6,216 bases of DNA from Nautiliaceae bacterium (GTDB lineage Bacteria > Campylobacterota > Campylobacteria > Campylobacterales > Nautiliaceae): positions 1 through 6,216 of the forward strand of contig JALTBU010000130.1 in NCBI GenBank assembly GCA_027008345.1, in the 5' to 3' direction. The notes beneath the pieces were generated by a model. The model had not been told where the DNA came from, made no database searches, and saw only the letters and a list, made by a program, of their open reading frames with translations. Position numbers and translations under genes: made by a program. Positions within the stretch are counted from its first letter, which is position 1, and every line of letters starts with the position of its first letter. This document shows, piece after piece, positions 1 through 4,973 of the stretch.

Positions 1-431
1 CAATAGGTGAAAAATTGATTATTGAAATATTAGAAAGTGAAAGTATTAATGATTTTGATATGGTAAAAAAATTTATTGATAATATGAAAAAAAGAGGCGT
101 TTCTATTGCAATAGATGATTTTGGAAGCGGTTATTCCAATTTTATAGTTATTTTAGATTTATCTCCTGATTATATAAAAATTGACTCTTCATTAATTCAA
201 AATATTAATAATAAAAAATATTATGATATTGTAAATATGATAATTGATTTTGCTCATAGATACAAAATAAAAGTAATTGCCGAATATGTTGATTCACAAG
301 ATGTTTTTGAAAAACTTTTGTCAATGGGTATTGATGAATTTCAGGGATATTATTTCTGTGAGCCTCAACCTTTGGAAAATATTATAAAAAAAGATAAAAT
401 TTCATCTAAAAAAGGCAATAATGAAGATTGA
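1..431 (+). CDS. EAL-domain protein, C-terminal part (c-di-GMP phosphodiesterase type), 5' partial
   Basis: The reading frame is open at the left edge (first full codon at base 3) and ends at TGA 429-431, giving 142 visible residues. They form the second half of an EAL domain, which hydrolyses cyclic di-GMP to pGpG in the cytoplasm. Visible motifs in order: EILES (bases 24-38) with a metal-binding Glu, DDFGSGYSN (114-140) with the two Asp and loop-6 signature, YIKID (172-186) with the conserved Lys, AEYVD (279-293) with the conserved Glu, and QGYYF near the end with the conserved Gln. Common EAL proteins read AEGVE, so Tyr for Gly and Asp for Glu are departures, but no catalytic residue seen here is lost. 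The EAL motif itself and any N-terminal GGDEF or sensor domain lie outside the window. The TTG at 15 is internal to the domain and is not the start. The end overlaps metX by 11 bases, suggesting one operon. Confidence 0.9.
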   Translation, partial: IGEKLIIEILESESINDFDMVKKFIDNMKKRGVSIAIDDFGSGYSNFIVILDLSPDYIKIDSSLIQNINNKKYYDIVNMIIDFAHRYKIKVIAEYVDSQDVFEKLLSMGIDEFQGYYFCEPQPLENIIKKDKISSKKGNNED

Positions 432-1527
432 AACAAAACTGGCAAAATTTACTAAGCCTTTGTATCTCGAAAGTGGCCGTATACTTGAACCTTGGCAGAT
501 AATATATGAAACATATGGAGAACTTAATGAAGACAAATCAAATGTCATTTTAATAACGCATGCTCTTTCAGGTTCTCATCATGCAGCAGGAATGTATGAA
601 GGTGATAGGAAACCAGGATGGTGGGATGGACTTATTGGCGATGGTAAGGCAATTGATACTACAAAATATTTTGTGATAGCTACAAATGTAATAGGGAGCT
701 GTTTTGGTTCAACCGGTCCTATGAGCCCTATTTATCCGGGAAGTGAGGAGAGATATAGACTAAAATTTCCTGTTATTACAATAAAAGATATGGTAAAAGC
801 CCAAAAAATACTTCTTGATTCACTTGGAATTAAAAAACTAAAAGCTGTTATTGGCGGCAGTATGGGCGGTATGCAGGCATTAAGACTTGCTGTTGATTAT
901 CCGGGATTTTCAGAATATGTAATACCTATTGCCACGACTTATCAGACCAAACCATATGTGATTGCAATAAATAAAGCAATGATGGAAGCAATTCGTGCAG
1001 ATTCGGATTTTAAAAACGGAAATTACGCTCCGGGGGCTCAGTTAAAAGGTTTGGCAGCTGCAAGGATGATTGGATATTTGAATTATATTTCACCTGCCAC
1101 TTTTGAGAGAAAATTTGGAAGGGAATATGTAAAAACTGACGGTATGTTTGAACTTTTTGGAAGATTTCAGGTTGAATCATATCTTGAATACAATGGTGCA
1201 AATTTTCCAAAATGGTTTGATGCATTAAGTTATATATATCTTTTAAAAGCAATTTCTCTTTTTGATATAAGTAGAGGATTTAATTCATTAGAAGATGCTT
1301 TTAGACAAATAAGAGATAAAATGTTTTTAATAAGTTTTAGTGGTGATACCCTGTTTTTTCCTCAGGAGATGAGAGATATCAAAAAATATATGGATAAAAC
1401 AGGAGGTAAATGTCAATATTTTGAAATTGATAGTGATTATGGACATGACAGTTTTTTGGTTGAAATTGATAAATTTGATTTTCTTATACGGAATATTTTA
1501 AAAGGAGACCTTGATGCAAGATTTTGA
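421..1527 (+). CDS. metX: Homoserine O-acetyltransferase MetX
   Basis: This 368-residue alpha/beta-hydrolase-fold enzyme transfers an acetyl group from acetyl-CoA to L-homoserine. The product, O-acetylhomoserine, is normally sulfhydrylated to homocysteine for methionine. Length is normal for the family. Visible signatures are the oxyanion-loop region THALSGSHHAAG (residues 46-57), the GDRKPGWWDGLIGDGKAIDT block (61-80), and nucleophile elbow GGSMGG with Ser147. Asp309 (SFSGD) and His342 (YGHDSF) complete the expected Ser-Asp-His triad. The FQVESYL segment (249-255) is also typical. The family includes succinyltransferases, so acetyl-CoA as donor is inferred from overall likeness. The ATG overlaps the end of the EAL gene, with a weak AAAAAAGGC Shine-Dalgarno region just upstream. 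The 3' end overlaps xseB by 14 bases, so expression is probably coupled to both neighbours. No sulfhydrylase gene is present in the window. Confidence 0.95.
   Translation: MKIETKLAKFTKPLYLESGRILEPWQIIYETYGELNEDKSNVILITHALSGSHHAAGMYEGDRKPGWWDGLIGDGKAIDTTKYFVIATNVIGSCFGSTGPMSPIYPGSEERYRLKFPVITIKDMVKAQKILLDSLGIKKLKAVIGGSMGGMQALRLAVDYPGFSEYVIPIATTYQTKPYVIAINKAMMEAIRADSDFKNGNYAPGAQLKGLAAARMIGYLNYISPATFERKFGREYVKTDGMFELFGRFQVESYLEYNGANFPKWFDALSYIYLLKAISLFDISRGFNSLEDAFRQIRDKMFLISFSGDTLFFPQEMRDIKKYMDKTGGKCQYFEIDSDYGHDSFLVEIDKFDFLIRNILKGDLDARF
1501..1507 (+). promoter_or_regulatory. Ribosome binding site deciding the xseB start
   Basis: AAAGGAG lies inside the end of metX. It sits 6 nt before ATG 1514 but only 3 nt before the in-frame TTG at 1511, which favours the ATG. 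Confidence 0.75.
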
Positions 1528-1696
1528 AAAAAAACTTGAAGAAGCTAAAAAGCTTCTTGAAAAATTAAATGACCCAGAAATCACTCTTTATGATGCTATG
1601 CAGTATTATAAAAAAGGTATAAAGCTTTTAGAAGAAGCATCAAAAATGATAGAAGAAGCAAAACTTGAATTTGAAGAAATAAAAGGTTCTAATTGA
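1514..1696 (+). CDS. xseB: Exodeoxyribonuclease VII small subunit XseB
   Basis: This is a 60-residue, highly charged, all-helical protein. XseB binds the large subunit XseA to form exonuclease VII, which degrades single-stranded DNA to oligonucleotides in the cytoplasm. The family pattern is clear: FEKKLEEAKKLLEKLNDPE (residues 4-22) followed by a second amphipathic helix containing YKKGIKLLEEASKMIEEAK, with the usual turn and the 'LxDAMQYYKKG' region between. Length is at the short end of the normal 60-80 residues, and charged residues give it a coiled-coil look. The ATG at 1514 is chosen over the adjacent in-frame TTG at 1511 because of Shine-Dalgarno spacing. The gene overlaps metX upstream by 14 bases and the nitrilase-fold gene downstream by 4, so it is almost certainly translated from a shared mRNA. 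xseA is not in the window. Confidence 0.9.
   Translation: MQDFEKKLEEAKKLLEKLNDPEITLYDAMQYYKKGIKLLEEASKMIEEAKLEFEEIKGSN
1539..1558 (+). repeat. 8-bp inverted repeat with AAAA loop inside xseB
   Basis: AAGAAGCT (1539-1546) and AGCTTCTT (1551-1558) are perfect reverse complements separated by AAAA, about 25 nt after the xseB start. The codons spell a typical coiled-coil run (Glu-Ala-Lys-Lys-Leu-Leu), so the repeat may be coincidence. No T-tract follows, so it is not an obvious terminator. Confidence 0.4.
1681..1686 (+). promoter_or_regulatory. Ribosome binding site for the TTG start of the nitrilase-fold gene
   Basis: AAAAGG lies 6 nt before TTG 1693, inside the end of xseB. It supports the TTG as the real start. 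The first residues from that TTG (NIAVIQTD) are the standard first beta strand of the nitrilase fold. Confidence 0.7.
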
Positions 1697-2469
1697 ATAT
1701 AGCGGTTATACAGACAGATAATTTGCCTTTTAACAAGGCAAAACTCAGTTTTTTAATACAAAGAGCAAAAAAAGAGGATGCAAAACTTATATTACTACCG
1801 GAATATGTATTAAACAGATTTTTTAAAGAACTTGAAAAAATGCCTGTAAGCTTTATTAAAGACCAGAGCAAACATCAGATGAAACTTTTAAAACAACTCT
1901 CAAAAGTCTATTCTGTGATAATTATTGCGCCTATTATAAAAATTGTAAAAAATAAAAAATATAAAACAATAGTAAAAGTAGATGGTGAAAAAGTAAAATA
2001 TTATTATCAACAAGTATATATGCCTTATGAACATTGGAGAGAGGATAAATTTTTTGATGTTAATGAATCTAATCCCATGGTATTTACATTTGAGAATATA
2101 AAATTTGGAGTAATGTTTGGATTTGAGGCCCATATTGAAAAATTTTGGCAATTTTTTAATAAAAAAAACATTGAATGTATTTTAATTCCAAGTATTGGAG
2201 CATTTAATTCCCATAAAAGATGGCTTGATATACTGAAAACAAAAGCATTTTTAAATCATAAATATGTAATAAGGGCAAACAGAATCGGGAGCTTTGAAGA
2301 TTGGGAATTTTACGGAAAAAGTTTTGGAATTGACCCTGAGGGGGAAATATTGAGCATCCTTGGGAACAAAGAGGAAATAGGTATATTTAATATATCAAAA
2401 GAGAAAGTAAAAGAAGCTAAAAAAGAGTGGAAATTTTTAGAACTTTCTAAATCACTCAAACACTTCTAA
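1693..2469 (+). CDS. Nitrilase-fold (carbon-nitrogen hydrolase superfamily) protein with degenerate active site
   Basis: This 258-residue protein has the nitrilase/amidase alpha-beta-beta-alpha fold: NIAVIQTD at the N-terminus, KLILLPEYVL (31-40), KFGVMFGFEAH (137-147), CILIPS (162-167), then the C-terminal strand region ending YGKSFGIDPEGEIL (207-220). Active members use a Glu-Lys-Cys triad to hydrolyse amides or nitriles. Glu37 is present, but Gln107 (YYQQVYMP) stands where the Lys is expected, and Gly143 (VMFGFE; normal pattern C-[YD]-[DE]) replaces the Cys nucleophile. The GGA codon at 2119-2121 is unambiguous. The frame is intact and the rest of the core is conserved, so this looks like a maintained pseudoenzyme, not a decaying gene; its role is unknown. 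The TTG start overlaps the xseB stop (TTGA). The 3' end overlaps the convergent mqnC by 18 bases. Its place in the metX-xseB cluster gives no clear functional clue. Confidence 0.85.
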   Translation: MNIAVIQTDNLPFNKAKLSFLIQRAKKEDAKLILLPEYVLNRFFKELEKMPVSFIKDQSKHQMKLLKQLSKVYSVIIIAPIIKIVKNKKYKTIVKVDGEKVKYYYQQVYMPYEHWREDKFFDVNESNPMVFTFENIKFGVMFGFEAHIEKFWQFFNKKNIECILIPSIGAFNSHKRWLDILKTKAFLNHKYVIRANRIGSFEDWEFYGKSFGIDPEGEILSILGNKEEIGIFNISKEKVKEAKKEWKFLELSKSLKHF

Positions 2470-2474
2470 AATTT
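2431..2474. repeat. AT-rich inverted repeat in the convergent 3' overlap
   Basis: AAATTTTTAGAA (2431-2442) and TTCTAAAATTT (2464-2474) are reverse complements apart from one extra T, around a 21-nt spacer. A competing small hairpin, TTTAGA/TCTAAA, uses 2436-2441 and 2446-2451. The element spans both stop codons of the converging genes. The stem has almost no G or C and no clean T-run follows, so it would be a weak bidirectional terminator at best. Confidence 0.3.
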
Positions 2475-3498
2475 CATAAGCAGTATTTCTTTTTGCAGGG
2501 ATTTCTCCTACATCTTTAATTAATCTTATCATTTCATCTTGATTCATTCTATTTTGCGCTCCCGCACTTCTTACCACATTTTCTTCCATCATAGTCGAGC
2601 CTAAATCATTTGCACCATATAAAAGAGCCATTTGTCCTATATAGCTACCTTGCGTTACCCATGAGCTTTGTATGTTTTTAAAGTTATCAAGAAAAAGTCT
2701 TGAAACCGCCAAGTATCTTAAATATCTGTTTGGAGAAGTTTTTGTTGTAACTATTCCTTCTTTCATAAGTGCAGTATTATATGGTTGAAAAGACCACATT
2801 ATAAATGCCCTGAATCCTCCTGTTTCATCTTGTAATCTTCTGATTTTATCCCAGTGTTCGACGACTTCTTCTATTGTCTCAACAGTACCAAACATCATTG
2901 TAGCTGTTGTTTTCATACCTATTTGGTGAGCTGTTTTATGAATTTTAAGCCATTTATCTGAGCTTATTTTTTTAGGTGCTATAATATCCCTTACTCTATC
3001 ACTTAGTATCTCTGCACCGGCTCCCGGAATTGAACTTAGCCCTTTTTCTTTAAGTCTTTCAAGTGTTTCTTTTATGCTTATTTTGCTTACTTTTGCAATA
3101 TAATCAATCTCAGGTGCTGAAAAACCATGAATTGTAATTTGAGGGTATTTTTTATGAATATGCTCAACCAGATTTTCATAATAATCAATTTTTAAATTAG
3201 GATGGACTCCCCCTTGAAAAAGTATCTGTGTACCTCCTATTTCAAGAAGTTCTTCAATTTTTTTGTCGATTTCTTCAAAACTTAAAATATAAGCGTCTTT
3301 ATCTTTTTTATGTCTGTAAAATGCACAGAATTTACAATCAACCCAACATACATTTGTATAATTTATATTTCTGTCTACTATAAAAGTCGTAATTTTTTCA
3401 GGGTGTAATTCTCTTTTTTTTTCAAGAGCCATTTTTCCAAGTGTTATCAGTTTTTCATTTTTTATTAAATTTATCGCATCTTCTTTGCTAAGTCTCAA
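2452..3498 (-). CDS. mqnC: Cyclic dehypoxanthinyl futalosine synthase MqnC (radical SAM)
   Basis: This cytoplasmic radical SAM enzyme cyclises dehypoxanthine futalosine in the futalosine route to menaquinone, the respiratory quinone of Campylobacterota. From the chosen start it has 348 residues. The CX3CX2C iron-sulfur motif is Cys51, Cys55, Cys58 (TNVCWVDCKFCAFYR). Further family marks are GGTQILFQGGVHP (88-100), PGAGAEILSDRVRDIIAPKK (158-177), TATMMFGTVET (198-208), the LQDETGGF region (222-229), ASWVTQG-like SSWVTQG (278-284) and YGANDLGSTMMEENVV (294-309). These match MqnC better than its relative MqnE. The start is TTG 3498-3496, 5 nt after a strong AAAGGAG. The frame stays open upstream to an ATG at 3615, but that extension has no family similarity and would run through the promoter region and into the divergent GGDEF gene. 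It faces the nitrilase-fold gene and overlaps its 3' end by 18 bases. No other menaquinone genes are in the window. Confidence 0.95.
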   Translation of the reverse strand: MRLSKEDAINLIKNEKLITLGKMALEKKRELHPEKITTFIVDRNINYTNVCWVDCKFCAFYRHKKDKDAYILSFEEIDKKIEELLEIGGTQILFQGGVHPNLKIDYYENLVEHIHKKYPQITIHGFSAPEIDYIAKVSKISIKETLERLKEKGLSSIPGAGAEILSDRVRDIIAPKKISSDKWLKIHKTAHQIGMKTTATMMFGTVETIEEVVEHWDKIRRLQDETGGFRAFIMWSFQPYNTALMKEGIVTTKTSPNRYLRYLAVSRLFLDNFKNIQSSWVTQGSYIGQMALLYGANDLGSTMMEENVVRSAGAQNRMNQDEMIRLIKDVGEIPAKRNTAYEILEVFE

Positions 3499-3503
3499 AT
3501 TTA

Positions 3504-3510
3504 CTCCTTT
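3504..3510 (-). promoter_or_regulatory. Ribosome binding site deciding the mqnC TTG start
   Basis: On the minus strand AAAGGAG is followed by TAAAT and then TTG, a 5-nt spacing. No ATG or GTG start at similar spacing exists, so the TTG is the start. The motif is preceded by a run of further A residues (complement of 3511-3515). Confidence 0.85.
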
Positions 3511-3522
3511 TTTTTGTATAAT
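3508..3522 (+). promoter_or_regulatory. Probable promoter of the GGDEF-cvpA-lysS cluster
   Basis: A perfect TATAAT -10 box (3517-3522) follows an eight-T tract (3508-3515) and one G. The housekeeping sigma factor of Campylobacterota favours T-rich DNA upstream of the -10 over a defined -35 box, and this fits. The inferred transcription start near 3529 gives a leader of about 28 nt before ATG 3557. Confidence 0.65.
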
Positions 3523-3533
3523 ACATTTCATAG

Positions 3534-3547
3534 ATAATATCAAAAAA
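3534..3547 (-). promoter_or_regulatory. Probable promoter of mqnC
   Basis: On the minus strand a T-tract (complement of A 3542-3547) is followed by GA and then TATTAT (complement of 3534-3539), a good -10 box. The inferred start near 3527 gives a leader of about 29 nt before the mqnC TTG. A second TATTAT closer to the gene (complement of 3518-3523) would leave almost no leader and is less likely. Confidence 0.5.
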
Positions 3548-3551
3548 GGTG
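3545..3551 (+). promoter_or_regulatory. Ribosome binding site for the GGDEF gene
   Basis: AAAGGTG ends 5 nt before ATG 3557. It selects this ATG over the upstream in-frame ATG at 3485, which lies inside mqnC and upstream of the inferred promoter. Confidence 0.7.
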
Positions 3552-3556
3552 AAATT

Positions 3557-4435
3557 ATGGAAGAATTAATTAATGATATTTCCCAAAAAACATTAGAAGA
3601 ACTGAAAAAAGCCAAAAAACCTCCATATCCACTATATTACAAAGAAATTTTTAATTACATTGCATCAGATATGCATATTGTGGATCAGCTAAATCCAAAA
3701 CTTTTGTGTGAAAATCCTACATTTGATGAAAAATTGGTAAGTATGACAAAAACTGCAATTGAAGATGTTCATCATAAAACAAAAATTATCAAGAATTCTT
3801 CCAAAGAAATAATAGAAGAAATACAAGAAGTAGATCCCGAAGATTTAAAATCAAATATAATTAAATTTTCAGCCTTTTTACTCCAAAATATTGAAGAAAT
3901 GGAGCATAAAATAAAAGAACTTGAAAGTGAGCTTGATAAAGCTTATAAAGAGTTACTGATAGATCCATTGACAAAAGCATATAACAGAAAAGCACTTGAG
4001 AGGGATTTGATTGAAATATTGGAAAAAGGAAAAGAAAAAGATCTTGATTTGTGTATAGCAATGATAGATATTGATAATTTCAAAGTTATAAATGATACAT
4101 ATGGACATTTAGTTGGTGATTATATTTTGATAAAATTTGTACAGATTATGCGCTCACTTATAAGAAGCAGTGATAAAATTTATAGATACGGAGGAGATGA
4201 ATTTATTATAATATTTAATAGATCTAATATATTAAATGCAAGAAAAAGTATTGAAAGAATTCTGAATAAAATAGTAAAAACAAAGCTAAAATATAAAGAT
4301 TATATTATTAATCTTACTGTTTCTTCGGGAATAACATGTCACAAAAAAGGTGATGATGTGGATTCTATTTTAAACAGGGCTGATGAAGCGCTATATGAAG
4401 CAAAAGTTACAAAAAATACATTGAAAGTTAAATAA
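3557..4435 (+). CDS. GGDEF-domain diguanylate cyclase
   Basis: This 292-residue protein most likely condenses two GTP into cyclic di-GMP. The C-terminal catalytic domain starts at DPLTKAYNR (136-144), continues through the metal-binding segment MIDIDNFKVINDTYGH (169-184, Asp171) and carries an intact GGDEF signature at 212-216. The inhibitory I-site RxxD (Arg203-Asp206) sits the canonical five residues before GGDEF, so product inhibition is expected. Residues 108-134 form a predicted coiled coil that probably drives dimerisation. Residues 1-107 are helical and match no sensor domain I can name. The segment KKPPYPLYYKEIF (20-32) resembles the 'TPENY'-like N-terminal regions of some soluble diguanylate cyclases. 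There is no signal peptide or membrane segment, so it is cytoplasmic. It is the first gene after the divergent promoter, and its stop overlaps the cvpA start by one base (TAATG). What signal controls it is not visible. Confidence 0.93.
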   Translation: MEELINDISQKTLEELKKAKKPPYPLYYKEIFNYIASDMHIVDQLNPKLLCENPTFDEKLVSMTKTAIEDVHHKTKIIKNSSKEIIEEIQEVDPEDLKSNIIKFSAFLLQNIEEMEHKIKELESELDKAYKELLIDPLTKAYNRKALERDLIEILEKGKEKDLDLCIAMIDIDNFKVINDTYGHLVGDYILIKFVQIMRSLIRSSDKIYRYGGDEFIIIFNRSNILNARKSIERILNKIVKTKLKYKDYIINLTVSSGITCHKKGDDVDSILNRADEALYEAKVTKNTLKVK

Positions 4436-4959
4436 TGAGTTTATTTGACGGTATAATTATAGCAATAACTCTTATTCTTGCTATTAAAGGTTTTTTTAAT
4501 GGGTTTATAAAAGAAATTGCTGGACTTATTGGAATAATAGGGGGACTTTTTTTAGCTTCAAAATATTACCATGAAGCCGGAATTTATATTAATTCCAATC
4601 TTATAACAATAAAAAATCCCTCAGCAATTGATTTAGTCGGATTTATATCTGTTTTTTTAGGATTTTGGATTATAGCTGTTTTTGTAGGTTTTTTATTAGG
4701 GAAAATCTTAAAAATAAGCTCTCTTGGTATTTTTGATAAAATTCTTGGTATGTTATTTGCCGGGGCAAAATTTTTTATCCTTGTAAGTATTATTTTTGCA
4801 CTTTTGTATAAAGTTGAATTTGTTAAAGAAAAAATCACCTCTTTTACAAAGAATTCATTTTTGTTTCCTGTAATGATTAAAATAGGGGATGAAATTATAA
4901 ATTTAAAACCAGAGGACATTCAAAACAGTATTAAAAATGTTAAAATTCCAATTAAATAA
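4435..4959 (+). CDS. CvpA family membrane protein
   Basis: This 174-residue inner-membrane protein has the CvpA layout of four hydrophobic segments, at about residues 6-20, 27-43, 66-90 and 103-125, followed by a polar tail of about 48 residues. Family marks are the early acidic residue in LFDGIII, the AIKGFFNGFIKEIAG stretch between the first two helices, and GIFDKILGMLFAGAKFF (98-114), equivalent to the 'lDrllG' segment before the last helix. CvpA was named for colicin V production in E. coli; its molecular role is not settled, and a link to envelope stress tolerance has been reported. The ATG shares one base with the upstream stop and has only a weak GAAAG Shine-Dalgarno, so translation probably depends on re-initiation after the GGDEF gene. 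It precedes lysS by 14 bases; from memory, Helicobacter pylori has a similar cvpA-like gene next to lysS. Confidence 0.85.
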   Translation: MSLFDGIIIAITLILAIKGFFNGFIKEIAGLIGIIGGLFLASKYYHEAGIYINSNLITIKNPSAIDLVGFISVFLGFWIIAVFVGFLLGKILKISSLGIFDKILGMLFAGAKFFILVSIIFALLYKVEFVKEKITSFTKNSFLFPVMIKIGDEIINLKPEDIQNSIKNVKIPIK

Positions 4960-4962
4960 GCA

Positions 4963-4969
4963 AAAGGAG
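4963..4969 (+). promoter_or_regulatory. Ribosome binding site for lysS
   Basis: AAAGGAG fills most of the 14-bp gap after the CvpA gene and ends 4 nt before ATG 4974. An in-frame TTG at 4971 is too close to be used, so the ATG is preferred. Confidence 0.75.
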
Positions 4970-4973
4970 ATTG

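Noticed and set aside
1010..1252. 80-codon open frame on the minus strand
   Set aside because: It lies wholly inside metX, has no recognisable domain or Shine-Dalgarno, and reflects low stop density opposite a real gene.
1689..2151. Minus-strand open frames at 1689-1871 and 1900-2151
   Set aside because: Both lie opposite the nitrilase-fold gene. Their Phe/Ile/Tyr-rich translations are the complement of AT-rich Lys/Asn/Ile codons and show no domain.
3508..3515. Eight-T run as a rho-independent terminator
   Set aside because: No GC stem precedes it; it fits better as a promoter T-tract and as the complement of the mqnC Shine-Dalgarno region.
3485..3556. 24-codon upstream extension of the GGDEF protein from ATG 3485
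   Set aside because: It starts inside mqnC, upstream of the inferred -10 box, and has no Shine-Dalgarno; ATG 3557 has one.
3861..4061. 66-codon minus-strand open frame
   Set aside because: It is opposite the coiled coil and early GGDEF domain, with no start signal or similarity.
4584..4919. 111-codon minus-strand open frame
   Set aside because: Its length is notable, but it is opposite the CvpA gene and its sequence is an Ile/Lys/Pro-rich shadow; no family features.
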